This document shows, one piece after another, positions 27,759-39,510 of a DNA stretch of 47,500 nucleotides. The position numbers and the translations under genes were made by a program. This DNA is from Mesostigma viride (lineage: Eukaryota > Streptophyta > Mesostigmatophyceae > Mesostigmatales > Mesostigmataceae). The DNA lies in the NCBI GenBank assembly GCA_009746045.1, contig RPFO01000138.1, positions 920,759 to 968,258 of the forward strand, in the 5' to 3' direction. The notes beneath the pieces are model-generated. The model did no database searches, had not been told where the DNA came from, and saw nothing but the letters and a program-made list of their open reading frames with translations. The stretch's first letter is position 1, and the number at the start of each line of letters is the position of its first letter.

Positions 27759-29403
27759 GGGACGTGCGCCCGCCGAATTTTTTGGCGCCAAAAATATTCG
27801 CGGTACCGCCGTGAAGTGAAAAGTGGGTGCACGGTGCGCGCACCCCTTGCGGAAGTGGCCATGGCGACTGCGTTTAGGCGAAACTAGCAATGTAGGGCTA
27901 GAGAAATGCCAAAAAAATGCTCGAATGTCGGGGACGATGATTTAATGATGTTGGGTTGTGGCGGCAAGTTGCTGGTTTACAATATCGCTGCTTTCTTTTA
28001 CTGCCATCGGCATGGGGGGTAAACTGCATTTTTTGGTCGCGCGGAATAAAATAGAATTCGTGATAGCGGCAGTGAATTCGCAGTTTTGGGGGGCTTTTTG
28101 ACCGTAAACGATGCATTAATATCGGTAGCATTGAATTCCAAACCAAACTGGTGCTTTTTGCTACATTTTCGGCTATTCTCGGTAAGTAATTCTTCAGGCC
28201 TGCGCAGTGCATGTCGGAACCTTCCATGGAAGAACGGCCGTTGTTGCGCGCCTGGGCGAGGGATCTGCGAGGGACAGGTATAGATTTGTCGCGAATGTTA
28301 TGTGCTATCAGTTCTTTCTTCTATGAGCTCATCGTTCGAAGTTTTTTTCGTTCTTTTTGGGCAGTTTCCGCCAGCTAGCTCGCCGTTGCTTGCCGTGGTG
28401 TTGTCGAATACCTGGCAGATTTAGATTGTTTTCGCTGACGTCGTGGTCAGGGCCGCTTCAGTCGAAGCCTATATCTTCTCGGGAAGGTTTAAGGCATTTC
28501 ATAAAACGTGTTCTGGCAAGGATGTTGTGCGTATGGACGCTTCTTGTTGTGTGAGAGTGACGCACCCTCTCTTCGCAGCGGCATCACAGCGCTCATGCGC
28601 TGGAGGGCCGCCAATGGTTTCTTTCCATTTTATCGTGCAGGGGAGGAAGTGTTTTATTGACGATCATGTTGGAGATATTGCATTTGTGTGACTGCATGTA
28701 GATAGCTACCACCATTGGTTTATTTGAGCTTTCCCTTGATATCATCATGTGAAAAGACTGCAATGTGCTGAGCCAACCATGGTTGACTGCATGCAAGCTT
28801 TGTATGCCATGATCTCCTTGGTTCCTTGCCCTCCATAGTTCCAGTTTGTTGCCCATCTCAGGTAGGGCAGTTCAGGAGTTGTTGCTGTGTTGATTAGCTT
28901 GGTTGGCATCAACCTTACACTCTAACCTGGGAGAAACATAGAAAATGCTGGTAAGGCATTTTAGTGCCATCATCATTATTGCTATTCACATGCTTATAAG
29001 TCTGGCCATGCTCGAGGGACGGTTAAGGGGTATGAGGTGTGTGGCCAACCCTGTGTACTTCATAACATATTCAGCATGTATTTGATGCATGTTGGATGGC
29101 ATGTAAAGTGTAATTGTGTTTATACTTGGTTACTGAGTGGTCCTTAGCGCCTGTCCGGTGGTCGTCTAGGAAACTCATCAGTGCGTGTCACAGTGACCCC
29201 CAACCTTGAGCATGTGTCGTCATCAGTGTGTAATAGTTATTTATATGTGCTTTTGGTCATAGATTTGCCGAGTTCTAATCATGAAGTTTACAAGGTAACC
29301 TTGGGTTGAGTATAGTGTATGCTCTCGTGGCATGTATGCCTAGCGATCGTGTTGCTATGCTTGCGTTTGCAAGGTTGGCCATGCCGAGGGCAGGTAAGGG
29401 CAG
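27759..29403 (+). other. Upstream region of the PHD gene, exons not resolved
   Basis: About 1.6 kb without a convincing coding region. A short start at 28226 (MEERPLLRAWARDLRG) runs into a GT donor at about 28278 and may be a first exon, but I could not join it in phase to later exons. Acceptor-like sites occur at about 28370 and 28449. Confidence 0.35.
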
Positions 29404-29887
29404 ATGCGGTGCCTAGCCGTTTGCTTATGGGTGTAGACACCTCCCCCGCTGCCCTTGCACAGCTGGATGAGCTGAGGAAAAAGAGGGAGTGCCAGCAGGT
29501 GGTGAAACGGACGCTAGAGTTCAAGACCGGGGCTGCAAAGGCCAAGAGCACAAAGCGTGGCCACCACTGGGATGATGCCAAGAAGGACAAGCAGCGTGGC
29601 CAGCACCCATACAGCAAGGCGGTGTTCTATGGGGGGTGGGGGCTGCCACTGGGGGGCAGGGTGATGAGGATGAGTGTGACACTGCCCACATTCCTTGCTT
29701 GCGCTGCTCTAAGACTGACGCACCCGACGATGACCCCTTCCTGCTGTGCAGCTCATCCGGGTGCGAAGGAGGCCTCCATCTGAGCTGCACGATCCCCCTG
29801 CTGCCTAGCGTGCCCAAAGGGGCCTGGTTCTGCCCAGTTTGCTGTGGAGAGGACTGTGACAATGGCAGTGACAGTGACAGTGACTAG
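29404..29887 (+). CDS. PHD-finger protein, 3'-terminal exon
   Basis: PHD fingers usually read histone tails or other chromatin marks in the nucleus. The exon starts after an acceptor near 29403 (alternatives at 29373 and 29393), or translation starts at ATG 29427. The first part is rich in Lys/Arg (LRKKRECQQVVKRTLEFKTG). The finger follows: CLRC, then LLC-x4-C, LHLSC and FCPVCC, giving the C4-H-C3 zinc ligands. The protein ends in an acidic (SD)n tail and a TAG. The basic part and the finger are in different frames. One additional G in the G5 run at 29638-29642 (or the G6 just before) joins them as GGWGAATGG, so a homopolymer error is likely. TGTAA lies at 29954-29958. 5' exons are not identified, so the full protein is unknown. 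Confidence 0.75.
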
Positions 29888-30402
29888 TACAGCGAGCGAC
29901 CAGGTAGCAACCTGCCTCAGTTAATTACTTGCAGACCGCTAATCAGATTGACCTGTAACTTGGCGGGCGTATTTGTCGATCAATTTTTGAATTTTGTATA
30001 TCTTTGTGGCCTCTAATTCCATGATTTCATGTCACTTTTATGCAATGTCCGGAAAAAAAGGTGCTTTTGGGGGGGAAATTAATTACTCTCACAATACACC
30101 TCAGATGCTACTTGTGAGTAGCCCAATGTTTTGGCCATGAACGATTCTACATGGGTATATCTCGCTGTCCCAAACGGATGTGTGGATTGGCTGGGGCATA
30201 CCTAGTCCTAATTAGCGTCTTTTGCTATTTATAGCGCATTATTGGCGTATATATGGGGGTAGTACCCTCAACAAGTGCATGGACAACTCACCAAACATGT
30301 TATTTCATGCCCCCAATCATTGCTGAGCATAGTGGAAATGAATACAGGTTGATATTAGCATGTTTCAGTTTTAGGGTGGTTTTGTGGCGCACCTCCCCTT
30401 AA
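29888..30402. other. 3' flank of the PHD gene, nothing further recognised
   Basis: AT-richer sequence with the TGTAA signal near 29954. I see no gene or repeat before the right direct-repeat copy. Confidence 0.5.
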
Positions 30403-30631
30403 GAGGTACCTTGAAATTAAATAAGACGCATGCCTCTATCGAGATATATGTTTGCAGGCGAGTTTCTATTGGCGTAAATTTGCAGTATTGTACGACAACT
30501 GTCAAGGGTGACGGCATGTACTGAAATCGCGGAAGTGGCGCGGAGACGTTTCTACTTTCTAGATCGATTGCGCATTCGACGGTTAAGAGGCAGAGGTGCG
30601 GTCGACTGGCAGTACTGTACGACGGTGTTGG
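30403..30631 (+). repeat. Direct repeat unit, right copy
   Basis: A second copy of the 27436-27640 repeat, about 2.97 kb downstream in the same orientation. It contains an additional AGTGGCGCGGAGACGTTTCT-like segment missing from the left copy, and it lacks the G-rich tandem units. Confidence 0.85.
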
Positions 30632-31080
30632 ACGGAATTTCCGGTTAGCGATGCGGTCTAAAGCTTTGCATGTCACGTTGTCGGATCTTAGCCCTTGCGT
30701 CGCGCTGTGCTGTGGCGAACTTATTCTCCGCCGTCAGATTGCACCGTCGATGAGCGTCGATGCTCGTCGATGAACCCAACGCAAGCCATGTGACGAAAAG
30801 AAGTAAAAATTGGTGCGGCGGCCTCTACGGCTGAGTTTGGTCAAGTACGCAACTTGTAGCCCGGCGACTCCACGTAGAGCAGTCCGCAGGTAGTCCGCCG
30901 GCGTTAATTTGTTAATTTTGTTAATTTGTAAACTGGGGACAACCTAGTCAGTAAAAAAAAATCAGAATGTGCGATGTAAGATCGGTTGATATTAGTTAGT
31001 TTCGGCGCTACGTCCTCTAGGTTTGTATGTCACATTACAACCAGATTCCAGCCGTGGTCAACCTGCCTACTTCGGCGATA

Positions 31081-31420
31081 CTAGAATATCACGTAGGTCC
31101 GTGCGTAGTACTCCTGCGCACTTAGGTCTAGTGGTGAGTCATCTTCTATAGATTCAGCAATATCGGACATGTTGTCTCCTTGATATTGGCACCCCTCTCC
31201 GGTAAAGAGGTTTTTCACAGCTGGGCTGTTTGGAAACGTTAAGTGAGATGCCTTCGGATCAGGAGACTCACACAGCCGCGAAATCATGCCAAAGGTCCTA
31301 TGTTCGATTCCTTGCTGGTAGCTTCTTGGCTTTCTTACTTTCTGTGTTCCGCGGAATCTCAGATTTGGGCAGCTAGCGTTTGTTTTCACGTTTGTTGCTT
31401 TCTGACGACAATGTACCACT
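31081..31420 (+). mobile_element. Diverged SINE-like element with tRNA-like B box
   Basis: Same architecture as the 26950-27269 element but diverged in sequence. It has a hairpin with the identical loop TACTC (31101-31121), TCTAGTGGTGAGTCATCTTC, then CCAAAGGTCC followed by a B-box-like TGTTCGATTCC near 31305, and a CCGCGGAATC word. Boundaries and target duplication were not determined. Confidence 0.55.
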
Positions 31421-31535
31421 GATCAGGCATTTTAATTCGCGGGACGAAGGTGAAGACGACGGCGATGGCGGCAGGTAGATCTCGCCAGTTTTCGCGCCAA
31501 TTTCAGTGGCTGTTGGGTGGCACGACCAAAAAAAA

Positions 31536-31830
31536 AAAATAAATTAATTAAATTATAACATGACTCCGTTGGGAGATCATGTAGCACATATTCCCGTGGA
31601 TGGATGGAGGGGGGGGCAAAGCCGCGAAACCGAACTAATCTAACTCTAAGCTAATCTAATCTAGAAAACCCTACTTAAACTACTCAGCAAAGCGCCCCTT
31701 CCGCTTGGGGGGAGGGGGCTTGCCCACAGGGGCGGGCGTATGAGCCTGGACAATGGTCTTCCACCTCCTCTAATCCTGCATATAGCAGTCCAAGCACTTG
31801 AGAGAGGGAGTGAATGCGATTTTCAAACTG
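31536..31830 (-). repeat. Tail fragment plus inverted copy of the Pro/Lys repeat
   Basis: 31536-31600 is a minus-oriented tail end (AATTAATT, then AACATGACTCCGTTGGGAG). About 31640-31830 is the inverted copy of the 6721-6910 repeat, including the GKPPPPKRKGRF coding segment read on the minus strand. Confidence 0.7.
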
Positions 31831-32529
31831 CGCTGGACAGACGACCATGATGATGCGTGCAAAGGTTGATAATTAGGTTTCTACGAGTTTGTTGAGGTAC
31901 TTGGGCAAAGGAAACGTAAATTTTTCCAGTTTCTCACCCAACTTTCATGCGGAAACCCTGGAAACCGGCATACATTCTGATGGAAACCGGCATACATATT
32001 ATTACAGCAAGACTCGGGTCTGCTGCGGCACCATGCTTGGTATTTCCAAGGTGTTTCGACTTCTTAGTTAACACATGTTCATTCATTCCGAACGCCCGGA
32101 CTCTCGGCTAATTAAACCGAGATTTGTTCAGACTTTTATTGGGTAGCTGCGGGCATGATGGTGCCTGCAATTAGCGTAAGGCGTGACCATGGCTATTGCT
32201 ACGGTATGCTGTTTTTGCCTGCAAACGGCTTCTGCCACCGGCTCAATAGTGCTTGCAGGCGTAAGTTTATCGTGTTCCTGCCTAGTTTCTGCCAGTTTTC
32301 CACTTATTTCTACCGACCTCTGCCCAGCCTCTCTAAGACTGCCATCATAGTTCCTACTCGTTGTTGCTTGCATGTCAGCCATAGCAGGTTGCCGAGTTGT
32401 GCAGTATTTAGGTGCTGTATACGTCGTCAGAATTTTTGAATCGTCAGAATTTAGAAACTTTGTACCAGGGCATGCCTTGCATTCGGACGAGATTAGACAG
32501 CGTAGGATAGCATTGGTAGGACATCTTGC
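31831..32529. other. Nothing confidently recognised
   Basis: Open frames up to 135 codons exist on the minus strand (32128-32535) but show no domain and no codon pattern that convinces me. I treat the stretch as non-coding. Confidence 0.4.
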
Positions 32530-33713
32530 TCGCATCTTCTTCGGGGACTACGCTTCGCTTTACGACCTGCATGTGCCTCCATCTCCACGACAACAATCGC
32601 CTCCTCCTCCCGGACGGCCGCAGCTGGCACAACATCAGCCTGCTGTTCGGGTGCACCCGCCCCGAACTCCAGCATACCATTCTCAACTCCCTTCTCATGC
32701 GCTCCGGCCGGCCGATGGCGAGATCTGGGCTCCATCCATCTCCGCCCCCACACTCCGTTCCATCCTTACGGAAGCCTTCCAGCAGCACGTGACCCCCCTT
32801 GCCGCCCATGTGGCAGCAATGGGCGGCACGACAGCTGCTGAGCTTCCTCACCTTTCCACCACCGCCGCCTCCACCTCCACTGCCGTTTCCGGCTCCACTG
32901 CCGACATCAAAGCCCAGCTCCTCGACCTCGACCAACGCCTTCAAGCCACCGCCACCGCCCTTGAGTGCTTGCATGACACCGCCGGCCTCACCGCCCAGGC
33001 GGTGAAGGACATCGCTGCCCGGCCGGCACCTGCTGGCCCGGCCAGTGATGTTCCCTCCACCTGGGCGGACTTGCTTAAGCATCATACCACCTCCACCACC
33101 TCCACCATCGCGGCACAACTCAAGCAACAAGCCCTCGACCTTCGCGAGGAGGCCGAGCTCGACAAGCGCAGCCACAATGTCATCGTCAAGCACCTCGACC
33201 AGCCGGCAGGTGAGACCCCGACGAGCCTTCTCACGGCACTTAAGCGCGACATTCTTGCCCCCATGCAACTCACTGGTGAGCTGCAGATGTCGGCTGTCCG
33301 CCTCCCCCGCGCGCGGGGTAAGGCTGGCCCGGCACCTGTGCTCCTCAAGTCACCTTCAAGTACATGGCGGACAAGCTGGCGTAACGCCGCAAGAAGCTCT
33401 CGGAGACTCGCTTCACGCTGGACGACGACTTGACCCTGGCCCAGCAACAGCGGCGACGCGAGCTATGGCCGACCTACCTTCAGCTCCGGCAGAGCGCAGG
33501 GGGGAAGCCTGTATACTGGAGGGGGGCGGTCATCCACGTTGACCACAAGCCCTGGCAGGCACCTCCTGCCACCTCAGACTAGGGAACATATACCAACTGG
33601 TAGTGTAGATTAGTCAGGCTTAGCCTAGCATGTGGCCCATGCACGCGCATGTGCGCCCATAATGGCCCCCATGGATGATGCCTTCAGTATTTAGCTACGC
33701 CATGCCTACAATG
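32530..33713 (+). mobile_element. ORF1-only retroposon, copy F (5'-truncated)
   Basis: Begins at a point equivalent to about codon 100 of ORF1 (FFGDYASLYDL). One frame stays open through the coiled-coil and RRM-like regions to about 33433, then a frameshift occurs near 33380, leaving the LDDDLTLAQQQRRRELWP end in another frame. The 3' UTR is cut at 33713 by insertion of copy G; a few more bases of the same tail (GGATGTTGCATTAAG) follow at 35725. Confidence 0.85.
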
Positions 33714-33724
33714 GGACCTCCCAT

Positions 33725-35713
33725 TAATTAATTAATTAATTAAACACGTGCTCCCGTTGGGGAGTCACGGAGCACTGAAGTGCTTTTAATCCCTGTGTGT
33801 GCACTACAGGAGAAAGGGCAGAGACCCCCAGTCTCCTTCATGCCAAAGGCATGCCACAGCTGCAATCGGGCGCGGCTAGCTAAAAGGACAGGCTAACGAT
33901 CCGGCAAACTGTGGGTGCAATAAGACCCATGTAAGCGGGGCATAACAAGTATAGCGTGGGCAAGTAATCTGACCATAGCACGGGCGTAGCATGGCTGTGC
34001 TAGGACTAGGCTAAGGCTATGGCTGGTTGTGTATATACCGTGCGTTGGCGGCACGTGACTAGGTATGTTGGCACAGCTAGGCGAACATTCTAGGCATGGC
34101 TGCCTTAGCGGCAGTGACTCCAATGGTTACAATTGCTAGGGCTATTGCTATTCTAGCCCGCTGGGGGCGTCCACATCTTGTGGTTGATCATCAGGTCCCC
34201 GCCCCTCCAGTACACCTTGGGCTTCTGGGGGTCCTGCTTATGGCGGAGGTATTCCGGCCACAGGTCGCGTCGCTGCTGTTGCTGAGCGGGGGTCAGGTCG
34301 TCATCCAGCGTCCAGGTGAGGTCGTGCAACCTCTTGCGACGAGAGAGGAACCGCTGCTTATCCTCAGGGGAGGGGAAGGTGAGCAGGACTGGTGGGGGAG
34401 CCGCCTTGTCCCGTGAGTGGGGAAGGCGGTGGCACCCACGCAGTTCTACCTCACCTACCAGGCCCATGAGGGTAAGAAGCTGGTTCTTGAGCTCGTCAGC
34501 AAGAGAGGTTGACGTCTCACCTGGCTTCTGGGGGAAGCGACGTAGCACCACGCGGCACTCGCGGCGAGCGCGGTCGGTGACCTCCCGTTGCTGGGCCTGG
34601 CGGTGGTCCTCCAGCTCCTGGAGCTTCGTGGCGATGGCGTCGGTGGTGGAGGCGGTCGCTGACCGCAGCAGGTCCGCGTAGGAGAGCGGCGGGAGGTCAC
34701 CAGCATCCTGCCGGGGTGGCTGGGAGGCAATGGTGGCCCTCTGCTCCGCTATCTTGGGGACCTGTGTGGCCAGGGCCTCGGTGTGGGCGGTGATGGCCTC
34801 AAGCTTCTTCATCAGAGCACGCCGCACTTGCCCTCCACCTGGTTAAGGCGAGAGACAAGTGCAGCATGCGTTTCCGAAGCTTGCGCCGCGGTGTGCAGCG
34901 TCGTGAACTGGGGCTGGAGCTTGTGGACGACCTTGGTTTCCACATTGGAGACCCGGGCCTCCACCGTGTTGAGCGTCGTGTTCAGCGATGTCAGCTTCTC
35001 GGCCAGCGGCCAGGTCACGTGCTCCTCCAGCACTGCGCGGATGTCATCCTTGCAGAGGGAGGGAGCCGAAGGGGCTGGCGGCTGTGCGGGGGCGGGGGCT
35101 TTGAGCGCTCTGTGGATGTCGGCGAGGCTGCGCTGGTAGTAGCTGGTCAAGATAAACAGGCGTTGGCGTGGTTCTTCATAAGTGTAGAGCCAGGACGTGT
35201 TGCGGTAGTCGATAGCCGCCCCCCCCTAATTCTGCGGCACGAAGAGCTTCCGTTCCTGTGTGAGGAACTGGAGGACCTCGACGACTTCCTGTGGCGACAG
35301 GTTCTGCCACTCGAGGAGGGAGAACCTGCTGTCGCCGGGCAAGAATAGGCTCCATTTGTGGCGGTCGTGGCATGGTTTCTTGGATTCAGGCGAGGCGCTT
35401 GGCGATGGGTTTGCTGGCGGTGGGTTGGCGTGCCCAGGCGGCTGGGCAAGAACGATGGCGAGCGGGTTGGGCTGGGAGCTGGTAAGCTCCTTTTCCAGAC
35501 CCCGTTTTGCTTTTGGGGTCGTCATAGCTGCTTGTCACGTGATAACTTTGTCAATACTGCGTTTCAGCCGTAACCGATTATACTGGTGTGTACGTCTGAA
35601 TAAAGCGCATCGAATGCAAGTGGTCTGACCGAATTTGGGGCTCAGACGCAAAAGATCTGAGCTCCGCCGTCAGCCATACCGCCGTCAGCCATTTTCGTTG
35701 CTGCCATGATCTT
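33725..35713 (-). mobile_element. ORF1-only retroposon, copy G (full length, 1,989 bp, distinct subfamily)
   Basis: Inserted in the tail of copy F with a perfect 11-bp target duplication GGACCTCCCAT (33714-33724 and 35714-35724). On the minus strand there is a 188-nt 5' UTR with hairpin (35662-35640) and a 15-bp duplication of TATGGCTGACGGCGG, ORF1, a ~400-nt 3' UTR, the hairpin CTCCC-CAAC-GGGAG (33764-33751) and (TTAA)n (33743-33725). Sequence is well diverged from the other copies but the layout is the same. Confidence 0.93.
34153..35525 (-). pseudogene. ORF1 of copy G, one stop and one frameshift
   Basis: Starts MTTPKAKRGLEKELTSSQPN. The frame meets a single TAG at 35228-35226 beside a G8 run, continues in the same frame through IDYRNTSWLYTYEEP and the heptad-rich segment (AEKLTSLNTTLNTVEARVSN), and shifts frame near 34820. 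The last 225 codons are open: a helix-rich part, RRM-like CRVVLRRFPQ..VLLTFPSPEDKQRFL, then LDDDLTPAQQQQRRDLWPEY and KVYWRGGDLMI. The C-terminal domain motifs agree with copy E despite the divergence, so the protein was under selection before this copy decayed. Confidence 0.85.
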
Positions 35714-35756
35714 GGACCTCCCATGGATGTTGCATTAAGAATTTGATTGAAGATGA

Positions 35757-35905
35757 TTTCAATGAACAAGGCTACATATTTCCATCTTCAATCATATTCA
35801 TCATCCCGAACGATTTGAAGACGCGGAAAAGATATCGGCAGGCTCGAGCTACCAGGGTCCGGATTTTCCCGATTTCTGGCCTGCGCTGGTTGTCTCCTTG
35901 ATATT
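35757..35905 (+). repeat. Repeat R, uninterrupted copy
   Basis: Matches the split repeat at 5279-6663 and runs through the insertion point without a break (GGCAGGCTCGAGCTACC then GGGTCCGGATTTTCCC). It therefore acts as an empty-site reference for the two insertions there. Confidence 0.75.
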
Positions 35906-36002
35906 CCCCAGGGGGTTGGGGGTGAACCCTGGGTATGCCCCTAAAAACCCTCAGGCCCCGGGAGAAGCCTTTATATTCTCCTGGGCAATCGGGGTTAGCA
36001 TG

Positions 36003-36082
36003 CAACCTACACGTTTACATTCCCACCCTTGCAGGAAGTAGCTCAGAATGTATTAAAAGCCATATGCCCCTTCTCTGGGATA
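36003..36082 (+). repeat. Plus-strand tail fragment
   Basis: Contains TTGCAGGAAGTAGCTCAGAA and CATATGCCCCTTCTCTGGGATA, cut just before the terminal hairpin by the TTAA array of copy H. Confidence 0.75.
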
Positions 36083-37183
36083 TTAATTAATTAATTATAA
36101 TGAGGAACATAACTCCGTTGGGAGTATATGTAGCACATAGCCCTTGAGAAGGGGCATATGGCCTATGATACATTCTAGGCTACTTCATGCAAGGGTGGGA
36201 ATGTAAGCTACCCTTGCTGTAGGTGCACCAGGGCGCCTGCACCCTCATGATCTATCACGCTATGCCCAGCTATAAGGGGGAGCATGTCATGTGGGGGAAG
36301 ATCATCATGGCTAGTATACAAGAGCTAGGGCATGGCATCTCAGCAGAGAGCAGCTCTCTGCATGGGCACAGCATAACTAAATAAAGCTAGGCATCATCTG
36401 GAGTGTGGCACATCATAGGCACGCATGTACATGATTAAATAAAGCGCGTGGCTTAGCTGGTATAGTGCCTGTAGGAGGCGTACATGTACATGGCCACGGT
36501 CTATCTGTTCTACACTACTACTGCTGGATTCCCCTACGCTGGGGCGTCTGGAGTCGCTGGGGCCGTGGGGGTCGCCTGCCAGGGCTTGTGGCCGACGTAG
36601 ATGGCCGCCCCCAGTTCCAGTACACCGGCTGCCCCGCCTTGGTCTGCCGGAGCTGGAGGTAGGTCGGCCATAGCTCCCGTCGCCCGGTTGTTGCTGCGCC
36701 AGGGTCAAGTCATCGTCAAGGGTGAAGAGAGTCTTCTCGAGCCTCTTGCGGCGTCTGAGAAAAGAAATCTTGTCCGCCGGGTTCTTAAAGGTGAGAAGGA
36801 GCGGGGGCGCCCCGGCCTTACCCCGCGCGCGGGGAAGGCGGTGGGCGACCAGGTCGATCTCACCAGTAAGGCCCATGCGTGCAAGGATTTTGCTCTCAAA
36901 CGCACGCGCAAGCTTCTCGGAATTCTCACCTTCCTCCATGTCGAAGTTCTTGAGTATGGCGTTGAGGCTGCGCTTGGCGAGCTCGGCCCCCTCGCGGAGG
37001 TCAAGCGTCTGCCGCTGGAGCTGGGCTGCGACGGCGGAGGTGGTGGAGGTGGTGTGCTGCTTAAGCATGTCCGCCCAGGTCGTAATGGGGGGAGCATCGC
37101 CGGCCAGGCCAGCAGGGGCTGGCTTGGCGGCAATGTCTTTCACGGCCTGGGCGGTGAGGCCCGCGGTGTTCTGCAGGACCTCG
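36083..37183 (-). mobile_element. ORF1-only retroposon, copy H (5'-truncated)
   Basis: Minus-strand order: ORF1 C-terminal half (37183 to about 36540, open for about 200 codons with LNAILKNFD, LLLTFKNPADKISFL and LDDDLTLAQQQ, then a frameshift), 3' UTR, hairpin ACTCC-CAAC-GGAGT (36125-36112) and (TTAA)n (36097-36083). Closest in sequence to copy A (both have NFDMEEGENSEKLARAFESK). Confidence 0.85.
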
Positions 37184-39108
37184 ATAATTAATTAATTAAA
37201 ATCATAGCTCCGTGGGGAGCATATGTAACACATAGCCCTGAGAAAGGGGCATCTATGGGTTTGTAATACAATCAGGGCGACAACCTGCAGGTGTAGGATG
37301 TACAACTATCACCTGCTCTGGGTGCACTAGGTGCACCTGCACCTCCATGATGGTTCATGCCTCCTAAACAAGCACAGGCACCCAGGGGGGGCTTGAGGAG
37401 AGGGCCTAGAAGGCCTGCATGACATATGGGGTGGAAGGTATGTGGCTAGGCTATAGCTAGGGTACACATGGCCTCTCAGCAGGGAGTAACTCCCTGCATG
37501 GGCAAAGCATGACTCGACATTGCTACGGCTATTGCAAGGGCGGGTGTGGGCCCATCACGTAGGCATACATGGCCACGTCACTAAGCTTTCTAGTCTACAC
37601 TACTGCTATATATTCCCTAGGCTGGGGTGGCTGGGGTGGCTGGGGTTGCAGGGGTCGCCTGCCAGGGCTTGTGGGCGACGTAGATGTCCGCCCCCTTCCA
37701 GTAGACCGGCTTCTGCCCCGCCGTCTGCCGAAGCTGGAGGTAGGTCGGCCATAACTCCCGTCGCCGTTGTTGCTGCGTCAAGGTCAAGTCGTCGTCCAGC
37801 GTGTAGGCGGTCCCCCCAAGCCGCTTGCGACACTTGAGGAACTCCATCTTATCCGCGATGGTGTCGAAGGTGAGGAGCAAGGGGGAGGGGCCGGCCTTAC
37901 CCCGCGAGCGGGGAAGGCGGGTCACCCCCCGCGGCTTGCCCTTACCAGTGATAGCCATGGGGACAAGGATTTTGTTCTCAAACGCCAGGGCAAGGGTCTC
38001 GGAGGTCTCGTCCTGCAGCGGGTCGAAGTGCTTGACTATGACGTTAAGGCTGCGCTTGGCGAGCTCGGCCTCCTCGCGGAGGTCCAGCGTCTGCTGCTGA
38101 AGCTGGGCGGCGACGGCGGAGGTGGTGGAGGTGGCGTGCTGCTTCAGCATGTCCGCCCAGGTGGTGATGGGAGGAGCATCGCCGGCAGGGCCAGCAGGGG
38201 CTGGCCGAGCGGCGATGTCCTTCACCGCCTGGGCATGCAGTGATGCCGGCGGTGTTCTGCAAGCATTCGATGGCGATGGCATTGTCCTGCAGGCGCTTGT
38301 CGATGGCGAGGACCTCGATAGCGATGGCATTATCCTTAAGACGCTGGTCAATGTCGCGGAGCTGCCAGCGGTGATGGAGTCGGTGGAGGCGGGAGGGGGG
38401 GGGGGTGGAGGCGAGGAGGGTGGCGGTGGTGGTGGGGATGGTGGGGAGCTCAGCAGCCAGCGTGCGACTCACAGCTGCCACATCTGCAGCTAGGGGCGTA
38501 CGTCACGTGCTGTGAGAGGGCTGCGTTGAGGTGGAGGAGGAAGGTGGATTCGGTCAAGGGGGAGGGCCGGGGTCCAGAGGTCCGTGACAGAGCGCTGAAG
38601 GATGGAAAAGAGGGCGGCGAGCTGAAGACGGGGGCGAGACCAGCGGGCCAGGTTCTCAGGTCGGTAAGTAAACCGGCCGTCAGGTCCAGACGTCCAGTGC
38701 GGAGGCGGCAAAGGCTTGAAAGGCGTTGGCACAGGTCGAGAATGGAGGCGTATGACCCATAAAACACGAGCTCCAGTATCTTGAGGGGTGGCATGTCGAA
38801 AAAGCTGGGTCTGGCATCGTCGAAGGTGGAAAATATCCCGTCGACGTCAAAGTCGCGCTCAGACCAGCTCGGTTCGGCTGGGCGGCTGCGTTTTGGCTCG
38901 GGCGAGGCTGAGGGCGAGGCAGGAAGCCCGGGAGGGTGCTGGGCGACCACCAGTGCGCGACTAGTGTCACCACTGCCTTCCGGCCCTGATGGCGAAGCTG
39001 CAGCCGGAGCTGCAGACGTATTTTCATTGCCGAGCGCAGCCGTCAGGCTGCGTTGCGTCGATGGGCGTTTGCTCATAGTATATTGCGTAATAGCGTCGGA
39101 AAATTATA
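37184..39108 (-). mobile_element. ORF1-only retroposon, copy I (near full length)
   Basis: ORF1 starts at 39076 (MSKRPSTQRSLTAALGNENT). It is open for 208 codons, is frameshifted in the central part (38500-38300, with a short internal duplication of the DKRLQDNAIAIE helix), then open again for about 240 codons to the stop near 37617. The 3' end is nearly identical to copy E, with hairpin GCTCC-CCAC-GGAGC (37220-37207) and (TTAA)n (37198-37184). The 5' UTR is short and runs into the next TTAA array. Confidence 0.88.
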
Positions 39109-39510
39109 AATTAATTAATTAATTAATTAATTAATTAATTAATTAATTAATTAATTAATTAGAAACATAACTCCGTTGGGAGTCTCTGTAGCACATATCC
39201 CTGAGAAGGGGCATATGGCTTTTAATACATTCTGGGCTACTTCATGCAAGGATGGGAATGTAAGCTACCCTTGCTCTAGGCTGCACCCTCATGATGTATC
39301 GCGCTATGCCCAGCTAAGGGGGAGCGTGGCATGTGGGGGAAGATCTTCATGGCTATACAAGAGCTATGGCATGGCTTCTCAGCAGGGAGTGACTCCCTGC
39401 ATGGGCACGGCATAATAAAATAAAGCTAGGCATCATCTGGAGTGTGGCTCAACATAGGCACGCATGTACATGACTAAAAATGCTAGGCCTCAGCTGGTAT
39501 AGTGCTGTAC
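39109..39510 (-). mobile_element. Tail-only copy J
   Basis: A TTAA array of about 13 units (39109-39161), hairpin (39170-39183), then about 330 bp of the 3' UTR, broken at 39510 by the LTR element. Confidence 0.85.
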
